Of a stretch of 64,000 nucleotides of DNA, positions 37,197 through 64,000 are shown piece after piece. The DNA is taken from positions 4,030,001 through 4,094,000 of the forward strand of contig NC_133018.1 in assembly GCF_048564905.1 (NCBI RefSeq), written 5' to 3'. Numbering within the stretch: the first letter of the stretch is position 1; each line of letters begins with the position of its first letter. The position numbers and the translations under genes were made by a program. Origin of the DNA: Vicugna pacos (Eukaryota; Chordata; Mammalia; Artiodactyla; Camelidae). Under the pieces are notes generated by a model. That model was not told the DNA's origin, made no database searches, and saw only the letters and a program-made list of their open reading frames with translations.

Positions 37197-38865
37197 AACC
37201 CATTTGATCATGTGTATGGTCCTTTTATTGTGCTGCTGATTTTGGTGTGTTAGTATTTTGTTGAGATTTTTTAAATTAATGTTCATCAGGAATATTAACG
37301 TGTAGTTTTCTTTTCTTGTGTGTTTATCTGCCTTTGGTACCAGGGTGATGCTGACCTTATAAAATAAGTTTGAGAGTGTTCCCTTTGCTTCAAATTTTTG
37401 TAAGAGTTTTTTCAAAAACTGGCATTAATTCTTTAAATGTTTGTTGAAATTCACCTGTAAAGCCATCTGATCCTGGGCCTTTCTTTATAGAGAGGTTTTT
37501 GATTACTGATTCAGTTTCCTTACTTGTTATCATTCAACCTTTTTACTTGTTACCAATAACAAGCAAGTAACTCTTCATGATTCATACTTAGTAGGTTGTA
37601 TTTTTCTATGAATTTATCCATTTTCTCTAGGTTGTCCAATTTGTTGGTGTATAATTGCCCATAGTACTCTTATAATCCTTTGTATTTCTGTAGCATCCAT
37701 TGTAATACCTCCTATTTCAGTTATCATCTTATTTATTTGAGTCCTCTCTCTCTCTTCTTCTCTTGGTAAGTCAAGCTAAAGTTTTTTCAATTTTGTTTAC
37801 CTTCTCAAAAAACCACTTAATTCTATTGATATTTTCTATTGATTTTCTATTCTCTATTTCATTTATTTCTGCTCTGATTTTTGTTATAGCCTTCCTTCTG
37901 CTAAGTTTGGCCTCAGTCTGTTCTTGTTTTTATAGTTCCTTGAGGTATAAGGTTAAGTTGCTTATTTGAAATATTTCCTTTTTTAATGTAAGCATTTATC
38001 ACTATGAACTTCCCTCCTAGCACTGATTTTGCTACATCCCATTAGTTTTGATATGTGTGATTCCATTTTTATTTGTTTTAAGATTTTTAAACTTCCATTT
38101 TGATTTCATCTTTGACCCATCGGTTGTTTAGGAGTGTGTTGTTTAATTTTCACGTATTTGTGAATTTTCCAATTTTCCTCCTGTTAATTGATTTCTAGTT
38201 TCACACCACTGTGGTCAGAAAAGATACTTGGTATAATTTCAAAATTTTTAAATTTGCTGAGAGGTGTTTTGTGACCTAGCATGATCTATCTTGGAGAATG
38301 TTCTATGTGGTTTGAGAAGAATGTGTATTCTGCTGCTGTTGGATGGAATTTTCTATATATGTCTGTTAAGTCCATTTGGTCTAAACCATTGTTCAAGTCC
38401 AGTATTTCCTTGCTGATTTCTGGTCTGGATGATCTATCCATTGTTGAAAGTGGAGTATTGAATTCCTCTATTATTACTGTATTGTTGTCTGTTACTCTTT
38501 CAGATTTGTTAGTATTTGCTTAATATAGTTTGGTACTCTGATGTTGGGAGTATATGTATTTACAATTGTTATGTCTTCTTGATGAATTTACCCATTTATC
38601 GTTATATAAGGACCTTCTTTTTCTCTTGTTATAGTTTTTGACTTGAAGTCTACTTGTCTGATATAAATGTAGCTACCCCTGTTCCATTCTGATTCCTATT
38701 TTATGGAATATCTTTTTCCATTCCTTCACTTTAAGCCTGTGTGTGTCCTTGAAGCTGAAGTGAGTCTCCTGTAGGCAGTATATAGTTAAGTCTTCTTTCA
38801 AAATCCATTCAGTCATTCTATGCCTTTTGACTGTAATATAATCCATTTACATTTAAAGTCAAATC
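37197..38865 (-). repeat. L1 ORF2 segment, antisense
   Basis: The reverse complement of L1 endonuclease/reverse transcriptase text runs throughout: 'gtaccagggtgatgctgacc', 'ctgatcctgggcctttcttt', 'tgaatttatccattttctct', 'gtctggatgatctatccatt'. The minus-strand ORF at 37110-37415 is one decayed piece of the reverse transcriptase. No 3' UTR is attached at the low end. Confidence 0.85.
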
Positions 38866-39715
38866 CAGGCAGGGCCCTGACGCCTGCATACTCTACCATC
38901 GCTGCTAGGTCTTGCCACAGTCACATGGAAGTAGAAGCTGGTGTTGAGAGTTAGGCTAAGTTTATGCAGGTGACACCTGGAGAGGCTAGCTGCAGTTTAG
39001 CCCATTGGTACAGGCCAGTGATAAGAAACAGAGCTAGATCTGGGCTCACAATCGTCTCAGGGCCCTGGCTGTCAGCATGCACTTCTGTAGCTGCAGGATC
39101 TTGCCACAGATGTACACAGCAATGGAGGCAGGTGGTGGGCATCAGGCCAGTGGCATGCAAGTAACAAAGCTGAAGGGGCTAGCCCCAAGCACACACACAA
39201 AGGTGGGGGTCAGCTGAAGGGATCTATACTGATGTCTTGAACTCACACACAGCCACAGAAGACTGAGAAGGCTGCCAGCACAGGTCCTGGATTCCCTTGA
39301 GGGTGAGGGTTGGAAGAGTATGGAGGGAGCCAGGAGAGACTCAGATGGTTGACATCAGTGAACACAAATAACTGTAGGGCAAAAAAATGGTGAAATCTAC
39401 AGAAGTCCAAGGCAGCTTTGCTGGCTGCTGTTTTCTTCAGTGGGGAAACTGCTGGGATGCTCTGCAGAGCAGGTCTCTGGGAACCACCACTGTTGTTCCG
39501 ACAGCGTGGCTGAAACTGGTAGCCTCTGCTTTCCTTCTTTGTTCCTAGCCAGCACGTCTCAACTTTGCTGGTTTCTGGATGGGGTGAACTCAAAGTGGTT
39601 CCTTCATGCCATGCCCTAAAGGCTGGGGAAGCTAATGGCTCACCCTACTCTCTCTTTCCCAGGGAGGGAACTCTTTCTAGCTGGAGAGTTCCCTCTAGGC
39701 ACTGAGCACTGCTGG
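38866..39715. other. Intergenic GC-richer segment, unassigned repeat
   Basis: A GC-richer block, probably an old dispersed element (possibly L1 5' sequence given its neighbour), but I could not name it. Short open frames on both strands show no family features. Confidence 0.35.
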
Positions 39716-39719
39716 CTTT

Positions 39720-40100
39720 TTGCTAGGGCTGCCATAACAAAGTGCCACAGACTGGGTGTCTTCAACAGCAAAAATTTATTTTCTCAAAGTTCTGGAGGCT
39801 GGAAGTCTAAGATCAAGGTGTCAACAGGGTCAGTTTTTTCTGAGGCCTCTATTTTTGGCTTATAGATGCCCGTCTTCTCCCTGTGTCTTCTCATGGTCTT
39901 CCCTCTGTGGATGCCTGCAGTCCTGATCTCTTCTTATAAAAACATCACACTTATCAGATAAAGGCCCACCCTAGTAATCTCATTTTCATTCAGTTATCTC
40001 TTTAAAGACCCTATGTCCTAATAGAATCACACTCTGAAGTTCTGGGGGCTTAGACTTCAACAAATGAATGGGTGAGGGAAAAGAACACAATTAAGCCCAT
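39720..40100. repeat. Old dispersed repeat, family not assigned
   Basis: Follows a widely dispersed mammalian consensus that runs 'ctagggctgccataacaaag', 'agttctggaggctggaagtc', 'catggtcttccctctgtg' and ends near 'acaattaagcccataac'. I recognise the consensus but not its catalogue name. Confidence 0.65.
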
Positions 40101-43100
40101 AACACAGGAAAAGTTAGTTACGTATCTTGTGGATTTTCAAGTCATAGGTTCCTGTGGGGAAAAAAATCTGAAGTGGATGCCATGCAGCAAAAAGAAACAG
40201 AATCACAAACTGAACATACAGAGCCTGAGGGCAAGAAAAGGCAGGTGGTGCAGGTCCTTTGGGTGGGCTGGATCACAGGTTTTCAACAATGAATGAATGA
40301 CAAAGCATCTTCTGCTCCCAGGGCTCGGGCACCTTGACTCCTGGACTACAGCATATCAGAAAATAGAAGCAAAGCAGCAGCATTCTAATCTGAATGTTTG
40401 CCAATCTGAAATGTCTAGTATTTAGTTTGACAATTTGGCCTTTGAGTGTGATCTAGGAATACAGGTCCACTCAAGGATCAACTTCTCTCAAGCTAGGAGT
40501 ACCGCAAATCAGGAAAGCATTGTCCATGTCCTGAGAGTCTTGGAAGAGCCATCATAGAGGAACAGAAGCTGCACTGACAGAAAAAGCCGTCTGGGTCAAG
40601 GGTGCAGTGCGGGCTCAGGGCCTGAACAACACTCACCTGGATGCTCCAGAGCCAGTCAAACAACGCTTCCCCATTAACCTTACCCACATCTCCTTAATTC
40701 CATCCCCACCAACCCGCCAAGGCAATGGCACCTCATTCAAACAACTTGCTTCACTGAAATCCAATTTGAGGCTGGGTTAGGGGTAACGTTAAGGAATCTC
40801 TCTCTTCCAGCTAAGCACACATATGTGTTTCTCCCAAGGTTTGCTTTTGTGAAGCAGAACAAGCTGTAGTGGATCTTCTAGGAAACGGTGATGTCAGTAC
40901 CAGGAAAAAGTGAGTTCTAGTAAATTTCAAAGGTAGAAAGTTTTCTACGAACGAGTACATCAATGCCTGACTCAGTTATATGGAAGTAAGAAAAGCTCCC
41001 AGGTGTCAAAGGCCCCGGGACCAACATCACTCTGCAGGGAAGGAGACATGCCTTCTCATTTTGAGAGATTTAAAGAAGCTTGTTTGCCTTATAGGGTATT
41101 GTTTTTCAGTTCTATAAACTAAGCATTAATAAGCAATCACTCTGTCCCATAACAAACACCTTCCATTTGAGGGAAAGAATAGCTCTTTCCAGTATCCCTG
41201 AAATTATTCTAGTACAGTTTATCACTTCCTGGGCCCTGGTTACCCAAGCGGCTCAGTCTGTTCTAACGGGACATTAAGCATTGAAGGCAGAGTTACTCAC
41301 CCCATGTTTACTAGAGGTTTGAAGTTGAAATCATCTCCAAACTTTGCTACATGTTGTTAAATTGTTCAAGTTGCTAGATTCTATTCTCAACTGTCCTGGC
41401 TCCTGCAACCTAATCCACATCTTGTGCCAACTAAAGCTCACCACAGAGATGGTCAGTCTTTGTCTAGAATCTCTAGAAAGCAAGAAATCAGGATGTTATG
41501 GGGGTTTTTTAATGGTTTTATTTTTTACCAAAGTAACAAATTTTAATATATGGGACTAACCGTAGCTTAATACAACATCTGTTTGTCATCTTTCATGTAT
41601 ATATCTCCCATCCCCTTTTCAAAGTACCTGCTCACACTCAGAGGAGGTAGTAGATGCTATAAGCACCAGAGTCCCCATTTTTCAAAGAGAAAAATACAGT
41701 TTAGACCAAATAATTTACCACATAAATGCACTGAATCATTGACAAAGTCAGAAACAGAATCTAGGACAATCTAGATATTTCATATTTCATGCCTGCTCCA
41801 TCCATCAGCTTTCAGTCCTCTCCCTTTATCCTCTCAAAGCTCAAAAATATCACAAATTCCACACAAAACTCAGTGCTCCAAGTAATGCTGGCCATGAGAA
41901 ACTCTCTACTTTTCCCTCTTCTCTGCCTAGCTTAAGGGGAACATGAGGGCACATAAAATATTTTCTTTTCTTTTCACAAGAACAAGCCATTCTTTACCTG
42001 TTGAATCATTTTTACACCCAAGGAACCACTCTCAGCTCCACAGAACCTCTGATCCTAGCTCCTTCCTAAACTAGGTTGAAAGCAGTCAATACTGATATCA
42101 TGACTTCCACAGGATTATATTACACAATATGATTACTATTTCTCAGTTGGAATTAAAAGAATTAAATTCATTAAATTTAATTTTAATTTTAAAAATTTCC
42201 TCCTAAGAAACAGATTTCACAAGAAATAAAAGTGTTGAGCACTGCCACCTGGAACAGAGACCACCCACCCTATCCTAGGTCGATGGACGATCACCAATCA
42301 AGAAGACACCTCAGAAAGGAAGAGCTGTGGTCACGTGAGCTCACAGCGGGGAGAATCTCAGGCTAAACGTTTCAGGAGAATGCAGCTGCTCTGAGATGAC
42401 AGAAGCCCCCAAGAGGCCTATCTGCTCTGTTACATGACACAGAGTCAGCTTCTAAGCCTGTGTGTATATCAATGTCAGCACCATAAGGAATAGGAGCCTC
42501 TGGAAATGCCCAATTCATTACAGTCACCAGAGTGTGTACTCTGTGCATCCATAAGAAAAGGTTAACCAAAAATAAAGCAAGCATTTATAAACAAATGCTT
42601 TTATCATTCATTCGATCCACAAACACTACTGAGTGGCTAAGACATTCCAGACACAGCAAATGCCAAAATGAATAAAATCTCAAACCCGAGAAATTAACAG
42701 TGGACATTTTTAGAAAACCAGAAAGCCCCCTTGACTCAAGATTATCTGCTTTCCCTGTTGGCCTGAGGCTGGCACCTGGGTCCTTCCCTTTGGTAAGTAC
42801 TGCCACCCCAAGGCCTCTCTTTCAGAAAGCAAACACCCAGGACAGGGACCCTATCAAGCTCCCATCCTCAGCTTCAATGTATTCCTCAGTTTATCAGATA
42901 CATTTTTCTTGTGCCAGGGAAAATTTGACATGCTATTATGAGGAGGGAACTTTTTTTCTTTTAAAAAAAGATGAGGTGGGGTGGTTAGATAGGGAAAGTG
43001 GCAGGAACCAGGGAGACCGCAACTGTTCAATAATATTCAAGGATGACAAGCAATGTTGACATGCTGAATCTACCTGAGACAAACTTGCATCAGACATCAC

Positions 43101-43386
43101 AGGGCTTCAGCTTCTTAATCTGCCTTTTCCTAGACATCAGATTAAGTGGACTTCCCTCTGCAGCTCTGACACGTACAGATGACTGTATGACACTGGCCTC
43201 AAACACATAAGTTAACAGCAAATCACTGATTTTTCTGCAGCTAGCCTGTAATTACAAATGTACACATTCATCAACTAGACAAAATTTACAACTGGCTGGT
43301 GGCCCTTCAGCACCACAGAATGTAACTAAAGGGAGATAGTAAAGAGTCCAGCCTTCAGAAGCACAGCCTGCAGCAGAAGGCAGGAC
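40100..43386 (-). other. SLC5A1: Presumed SLC5A1 3' UTR and downstream flank
   Basis: Mostly unique sequence directly downstream (in gene orientation) of the SLC5A1 stop. From memory, SLC5A1 mRNA has a multi-kilobase 3' UTR, so part of this is likely transcribed. One canonical AATAAA on the minus strand lies at 41517-41522, which would give a UTR of about 1.9 kb. It is only a candidate. Confidence 0.4.
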
Positions 43387-58089
<14,703 letters not shown>

Positions 58090-58299
58090 CTGGAGGGAGA
58101 GGAGAGGTGGGGCTGGGGTGAGAGAGGCCAGCAGGCTGCAGGGTGTGCCCTGGCTGAGGCACTTCAGCTGCAGGGACAGGGAGGAGAACTTGGAGGGTTA
58201 GCAGAAGCCGACTACTGAGGAGTGTCAATGCCTGTGATTTCGGGGGCCCACACCGCCTTGCCCTTTGGCTGAGATGCCACAATTAGAAGTTCATATTTT

Positions 58300-58580
58300 T
58301 ATCCCCAGATGAGAATATGAAAGACAAGCACTGTACAATTCCACGTGTATGTGGTTTCTAACATTAGAGACTGGAATGGTGGTTCCCAGGGTTTGGAGGA
58401 AGGGGGCATTCAGGAGTTATAAATTGACAGGCATAACGTTTCAGTTAAGTAAGATGAGTGAGCTCTAGGGAGCTGCCACTCAACATGGACCCAGGCAACA
58501 ACTCGCACTGTGCACTTCACCCCCATCCGAGGACAGACGCCGTGCCTAGTGTTCTCACCACAATAAAATTAAAATAGAAA
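58300..58580 (+). repeat. L1 3' fragment, sense
   Basis: 'actggaatggtggttcccag' and a terminal 'cacaataaaattaaaa' resemble the L1 3' UTR end. In SLC5A1 intron 5. Confidence 0.6.
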
Positions 58581-59204
58581 ACAAAAGGATATGAACACCT
58601 GAGAGTCATACTCTATTCCTAAATTCCCCAACAAGCTTTATTCAAGATGATAATAGATATACCATGGGGGTGAAAAAGAGAATGCTATAGTCAAAGAGGT
58701 TTGTGAAATGCTGGATTAGACAAAGTAAAGGCAGCTTCTTTAAAATACTGTGCCTTTAAAATACTGTGACTCCCCAGAAGGAAAACATGGTAATGATTCT
58801 TCACAAACTGAACTACAGAACTCTGTTTGCCAAGGAACAACTATTAGCCCCTTGAGTCCACTCTGTGGACTGCTGCTCTGAGATATTATCCTTCGTTTAC
58901 ACCCCAGTATAAAAGGTTTACCAGATCTGTTCCCAAAAGCAAGTTTTGAGTGTTGGAGTCCATGAGAAGGAAACCCTACGCCCACCCCAGAGTGGAGAGA
59001 AACTTTAGCAACATCATAATTTTACCTCCTCTGCCCAGATGGAATCCATCTTGACTCAGACACAATCAGAGCATTACCAAGAAACTCCTGGGTGGCTGGC
59101 TAGGTGGTAGGTGGTTTTATCTAGATTGTCTCATGTGACTTTAGGGATAATTGCTCCCTCTTCACCCCTGAATTCACCGGTTCTTCATTCAGTTCTTTTT
59201 TTTT

Positions 59205-59300
59205 TAAGTCATACCATTTTTAATTAATTTATTTAGTTTTTATTAAAGTATAGCTGATTTACAATGTTGTGTTAGTTTCTGGTGTACAGCATAGTGATTC
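59205..59300 (-). repeat. Cetartiodactyl-type L1 3' tip, antisense
   Basis: 'gctgatttacaatgttgtgt' and 'agtttctggtgtacagcata' are the antisense 3' end typical of cetartiodactyl L1, next to a (TG)n at about 59,307-59,328. Confidence 0.8.
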
Positions 59301-59306
59301 AGTTGT

Positions 59307-59328
59307 ATGTGTGTGTGTGTGTGTGTGT
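59307..59328. repeat. Short (TG)n repeat
   Basis: About 11 TG units immediately after the L1 tip. Confidence 0.9.
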
Positions 59329-59954
59329 ATTCTTTCCCGTTTTTCTCCCTGTCTCATTTAGCCCATAAAGAAATTTCCACCTGGCTGGATGGTATAGTTG
59401 TTAATTTAAACCAACAAAGAACAGAGAACACTGGGGTCACCCAAAATGAATTTTCATGTCCACTCCAAAATACTGCCAGAAGGACAGCAATAAGAGATGA
59501 TGGTGATGAATTTTTCGTTTTCAGACCTCTAGATGCATCAGAAACTCAACGTCCCCTAGATGCAATGCAGGCACTGTTTCACTGCATCAAACTGAATACA
59601 TTTCAAAGGGCTGCCCAGTCAGAGCCCGGGGTGGGGTGCCCCTGCATCTCCTCTCTATGCTTATCTTCCCCTCTGCACCTCCTTGCAGCTCCTCAGGGCC
59701 CTCCAGTGGTTCAGGTCCCACCGACTGAATTTCCTATTCCCTGCCTCTTGGTTGGTGGAGAGATTGCCTCATACCAACTCCAAGCTTATGTGCTAATGTG
59801 GGACCTCCTCCTCCTCCCCCAGGATGGGCCTCCGGAGGACCCAGTGCCTTCACGCCCTGCAGATTCTCTAGCCCCAGGGGAACCTGATGTCATTTTTTTG
59901 GAGGAGAAAGAGAGGCAGATCCAGGAGGTAGGGAGAGAGATGGTGACTTAGAAA

Positions 59955-60110
59955 GAGATCTCCATCCTGAGGACTGGTGGTGAGAGGACCTGGGTTTTAA
60001 CCCCAGCGCTGCCACTGTAGGCCTGGGCAACCTTGGATAAAACATTTCGCCTCTCCATGTCTCAGTGTTTCGTCTTTTACGTGGGAAGCTCTGACTCCCA
60101 GGGCTTGTGA
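59955..60110 (+). repeat. MIR SINE fragment
   Basis: 'gacctgggttttaaccccag' followed by 'ctgccactgtaggcctgggc' gives the MIR body. In SLC5A1 intron 5. Confidence 0.65.
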
Positions 60111-62134
60111 TTCTCAGTGGCTGGAAGTGGGAAAGCCCTGCAGCCAAGGAAAGCATGCCCCTCCCAGGTCCAGGACCTGCTCCAGGTCACTCTCTGCAGC
60201 TGCCAAAACTGAAGAGGAAGAAGAGGCCCCAGCTGCACATTAGCCTTGCTAAGGGTGAAATGGCCACTCCTGCCTGACTCTGCACTCTCACCACCTGGAA
60301 TTATGATGAGCACTCATAAAGCGTTCCTCCCCTCCCATGCCTCTGTATTGTCACTGTGGCTATTTCAGTTGAAGGGGTTCCATTCACTGGAATGCTGTTA
60401 AGTGCATGCACTTTAGATTCAGCAGATTAGCTAATAAGCATAAGTGAGCTATAAAAAGATTCCAAGGCTGCTACTGCCTTAAAAATGCCCTTGTTTGGCT
60501 TATTTTCCAGAGCAGTTAATTTGTAATGCTTTATGATAACGCACCACAGTAGACTATGATACTCTCTTACTGTCATTAGTCACAAATAAGTAACACACAG
60601 CTCCTAAGATAACACTATAAACAAAGACTATAAAGACTTCTGGGAAGCATTAGACTAGCAGAAATCTTGTTCTTATAGTATGTACTCTATTTCCAGCTAA
60701 CAGGGCAGATAAAGAATTCCAAGAAAAACTCCCTCATGAATTGAAGAAACCCAGGACAAATCCTCTCTCCCATGAGTCACTCTTAACTTCAGAGATTAAT
60801 TCTTTCTGCCCTTGGAAACCTAAAAGCCAGCAGGTGTGCCTGGGGACAGCATAGCTAAGTTCATGTTAGCCCAGACACTCTGACATCCATCTTGGGGTCT
60901 CTTAGGGGCCCAAACTTTTCCCTTCTTCATTAGTGTATTTTTTTCCTTCCTATCTAGGGGATTGTACAGTTGGCCAAGGACTTTGAGATAAATGCATCAT
61001 TATGATCCTCAAAACAAGGTAACGGGACACTACATTGGCTCCACTTTACTGATAGACAGAAAAAAGTCAATGACTTGCTTAAGGGCTAAAATCTAATTTT
61101 CTGTCTCCAAATCCAATGACCTTCCACAACATTGAAAAGTAAGGGTCTTCCTTTCTGGAATATTTTCTGCAGAGCAAGGTCTTTTTTAATTTAAAAAAAA
61201 ACTGTTTACTTACTAACTTTAAAATAAAATAATTACGTTGTATGATTTAAGACAAATAGCCCAGGAAGTTACATACTGAAAAGTAAAAGTGGCCCCATTT
61301 CTATCATTAGGCCCAAAGATGACCTCTGTCGATAGCTTTTCATCCACCAGAGGATTTTTAGATGGCTGGCTTAAAATTGTATATCAACAGTTATATTCCA
61401 TGGCCCCTAAAATATAATAATTATGAAAATGGAAATATGGGGAAATGTTTACAGTTTGATGCTAAGGAGGAGAATGACCACTAAATGGTTTACATATTCT
61501 GACTGCAACTCTGTAAAGGAAAGCACCCAATATGGGCAAAGCCAAAATATGAAAATGCCTGTAATAGAGTTACAGGGTTGTGGGTGCTCTTCCCCTCCAG
61601 ATTTTCTTAAATGCCATTGTTAGATTTTCCTTACAATTTAAAAGGCAGGAGAAGCAGAAATTTTACAACACAATGTATTCTTCATGGATATATGGCTACA
61701 CACACATTATGTAGTGAAAATGTTAAAACATAGACCAGAAGAATATACACCAAGTTCAAGGCAGGGTTTACCTTTCGAGAAGGAGGGAAACAGGGTCAAA
61801 AGGGCTTATTTTCCAGAGCAACTTATTTTCCAGAAGCAGATAAGCCTTCAGTTATATCTGTTACGTTTTATTTCTTTTTTTAAAAAAATGATAAATTGTT
61901 TAGAGCTATAGAATCGGGGTGGTGGTATTTGCTGTATAATTCTTTGTACTTTATGTTTGAGGCATTTCATGACTTTTTTATTTATAAAAATCGGGGACTG
62001 GATAGGGAATATGCCACGAGCTTCGATATAAAAGAACACTCCTCTAATCCTATGAGATCATTTGTTTCACAGTTTATCCCAGATTGCTCCTTCTGAAAAC
62101 TATTCTTAGCCCTTAATAAAGAAGGGGGAAAAAA

Positions 62135-62205
62135 ACATAAGCAAGGAAGGAAGGGAAGGAAACAAGGAAACAAGGAAGGAAGAAAGGAAGGAAGGAAGGA
62201 AGCAA
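62135..62205. repeat. Purine (GGAA)n tract
   Basis: Degenerate AAGG/GGAA repeats of about 70 bp. Confidence 0.9.
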
Positions 62206-62255
62206 GTGCTAAGCAAAACCAACTTGAAGTGAACTAGACAATTATGGTCCTCTAA

Positions 62256-62605
62256 ACCAGGGATCAGCAAACTTTTTCTGTAAATGGTCAGTTCCTAAAT
62301 GTTTTAGGCTTTGCAGGCCATACAGTCTCTGTTCAACTGGCTCAGCACTGCCTGCTGTTGAAGCATGAAAGCAGCTGTAGATGATACATCAACCAATGAT
62401 GTGGCTGCGTTTCAAAAAAACTTTATTTACAAAAGCAAGAAGGTGGGGGAGGGTATAGCTCACGTCGTAGAGCACATGTTGAGCATACACAAGGTCCTGG
62501 GTTCAATCCCCACTACCTCCTCTAAAAATAAATAAATAAACCTAATCACCTCCTCCCACCAAAAACAAAAACAAGAAGTTGAATTTGGCCCACTGTTTTG
62601 AAAGT
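62256..62605 (+). repeat. hAT-type non-autonomous element, split by a SINE
   Basis: 'agcaaactttttctgtaaat' start, 'ttttaggctttgcaggccat' and 'aactttatttacaaaa', resuming after the SINE at 'ttgaatttggcccactg'. Same family as the copy at 10605. Confidence 0.75.
62443..62579 (+). repeat. tRNA-derived SINE (Vic-1-like)
   Basis: 'tgggggagggtatagctcac', B-box 'gggttcaatccc' and an 'aaataaataaacctaatcac' tail, inserted in the hAT element. 'caagaag' on both sides is its likely target duplication. Confidence 0.9.
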
Positions 62606-64000
62606 CTGGCTGAACAAGCTCCATGGAACTCACAGGGAACAATAAAATACAGATGCAGTTGGAAAGCTTCTTAGAGTGGCTGAGTCTCTGACACGAGCCT
62701 TGGGCAGGTTGCTTAGTCTCAGCTCTGATGCTCTGAGGTCCTGTGATTTTGTATTTGTGCACTTCCTGCCCATTCTGATCCTAGTTGTATTTGAGTGCCC
62801 AGCAATCCTGCATGGAAGTGAAGTTTGAGATGGAGAGCCCATTGTTCAAATTTCTTTCATTTATGAAAGTGAGGGAACCAGGTGACGAGCACTCAAAACG
62901 TAAGCAAAAGCCAAAGCTCTTATTTTCACCCAAGGATCCAAAATGGACAGCAAAGCTGCTATAAAGGTTTATAACAGTTGTGACCTGTGATATCAATGCA
63001 GGAAATACAAACAAGGACATCTGGTAATCACAAGTAATTCATAAGATCTGAGGCTTTATCTAAAGTGATTGTGTACATTTGCATAAGACACATGATGCCA
63101 GGAAATTTTACAGAACAGAATGCTACTCAGAACTTGGTAAGGCAGGGTGCTGGTGTGGAGTGGATGGGCGGGAAGGAGCCAATAAAATTTAGAGGAGTAC
63201 ATGGAGGAATAATCAAGTCTGGGTCTCAGAGTCCAAAAGGACATGGCCACGAATGGCAGCCACCGTCAGAAGTCCACACCAGCGCTGCTCCATGGCCTGG
63301 GTCACATCTGGGCCCTGAACCTGAGATGCATTTCACTTTCTCTCCACTGTCAGTTACACATCCACTGGATCCCTATGTCCTGGCAGGTCCCTGGTTGTTC
63401 CCTGTCTGGACATGGATCTCACAAGGCCACATCTTCTTCTCTTCTCACCAATCACAAACTACCCATGCCTCCCCACACACACAACAAAATTGATTAATCT
63501 CTGTTTGTGTGCAGTGTGAACCCATGACTGCCTTACTTTGTTAACCAACAATTTTTTCCTTTTGTCCATAAGTCCTGAACTCTTTATTTATCTAAATGTG
63601 AGCTCCCAGCAATTACAGTCAACATCAGAGTAATTTTTTAAAGATTCCGTGCTCTGTGACCCATGGTGAACCTAAAGTCAGCCAAATTTATAAAGACAAA
63701 GCCTTGCCTGCCTGGCCCTTCCCTGTCCTTTCTGCTGCCTGGATGTCCCACCTCCAGATCCTTCACGCACTCAGTGTGCAGCTGATGTCCCCTCTTCAGA
63801 GTCCTTGCAAATCCTTCTCCCAGAAACTCATTTATATTGGAAGCTCATTTAACTAGCTATCTTAATTCCTATCCCAAGGTCTTGAATTTTGCCCTACTTT
63901 ACCCTGGAAGAATGAAAGACTTAGAAGGCAGGGAGTGTATAATGTTAACAGGTTTTGATTCCATATCAGGGTCCCTGCTTCTCATCCTAGTTCTGTTGCT

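Larger units (their letters stand above)
58090..64000 (-). other. SLC5A1: SLC5A1 intron 5 (open at right edge)
   Basis: At least 5.9 kb upstream (in gene orientation) of exon 6. I searched for exon 5 ('[12 protein letters not shown]'-like) and exons 4 to 1 on the minus strand and found none, so they lie outside. The intron holds L1, MIR, hAT and SINE pieces listed separately. From 60.2 to 62.1 kb and from 62.7 kb on I see nothing nameable. Confidence 0.75.

Noticed and set aside
59307-59951. 214-codon plus-strand open frame
   Set aside because: It starts in a (TG)n repeat beside an L1 tip, runs antisense to an SLC5A1 intron, and shows low-complexity composition without any domain. Most likely a chance open frame.
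58282-64000. Possible SLC5A1 exons 1-5
   Set aside because: No minus-strand match to the conserved 'TMPEYL', 'FASNIGSGH' or 'RNAADIS' segments was found, so these exons must lie beyond the window.

Overview
The window is vertebrate, specifically mammalian, nuclear DNA: two multi-exon genes with GT/GC-AG introns and consensus splice sites, U6-type, MIR, L2, L1 and hAT-type repeats, and microsatellites. Four tRNA-derived SINEs share the head 'ggagggtatagctcagtgg', a B box like 'ggttcaatccc' and an 'aaataaataaacctaat' tail. From memory this is the camelid Vic-1 type, so a camel, llama or alpaca relative is my best guess. Cetartiodactyl-type L1 3' ends agree with that.

Layout: 1-8.5 kb is intergenic and holds a U6 pseudogene, a nested LINE/SINE cluster and a fragment of an immunoglobulin lambda V gene with its recombination signal. 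8,632-35,416 (+) is a complete 15-exon SLC5A4 (SGLT3) gene of 660 codons, with candidate HNF1/TATA promoter elements and a poly(A) signal at 35,581. 35.6-43.4 kb is the intergenic tail-to-tail gap, mostly L1 and unassigned old repeats, plus the presumed 3' UTR of the next gene. 43,387-58,089 (-) holds exons 15 to 6 of SLC5A1 (SGLT1). Intron 5 of that gene runs to the right edge of the window and exons 1-5 lie outside it.

The two genes are paralogous sodium/glucose cotransporters in convergent orientation, as in the human 22q12 pair (from memory), with matching exon lengths and phases. The key functional contrast can be read directly. SLC5A4 encodes Glu at position 457 and His at 454, as in the SGLT3 glucose sensor. 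SLC5A1 encodes Gln and Asp at the equivalent codons, as in the transporting SGLT1. Other sugar-site residues (N78, H83, E102, Y290, W291, K321) and Na2-site serines are present in SLC5A4.

I found no sign of an undescribed system. The points most worth a second look are the IGLV orphon with an intact-looking 23-spacer signal, a GC-AG intron in SLC5A4, patchy near-identity between the paralogs, unusual residues in SLC5A4 exon 2, and an L1 that lost nearly all of ORF2 but keeps its 5' end and a perfect 15-bp target duplication. Repeat boundaries were judged by eye and are approximate.
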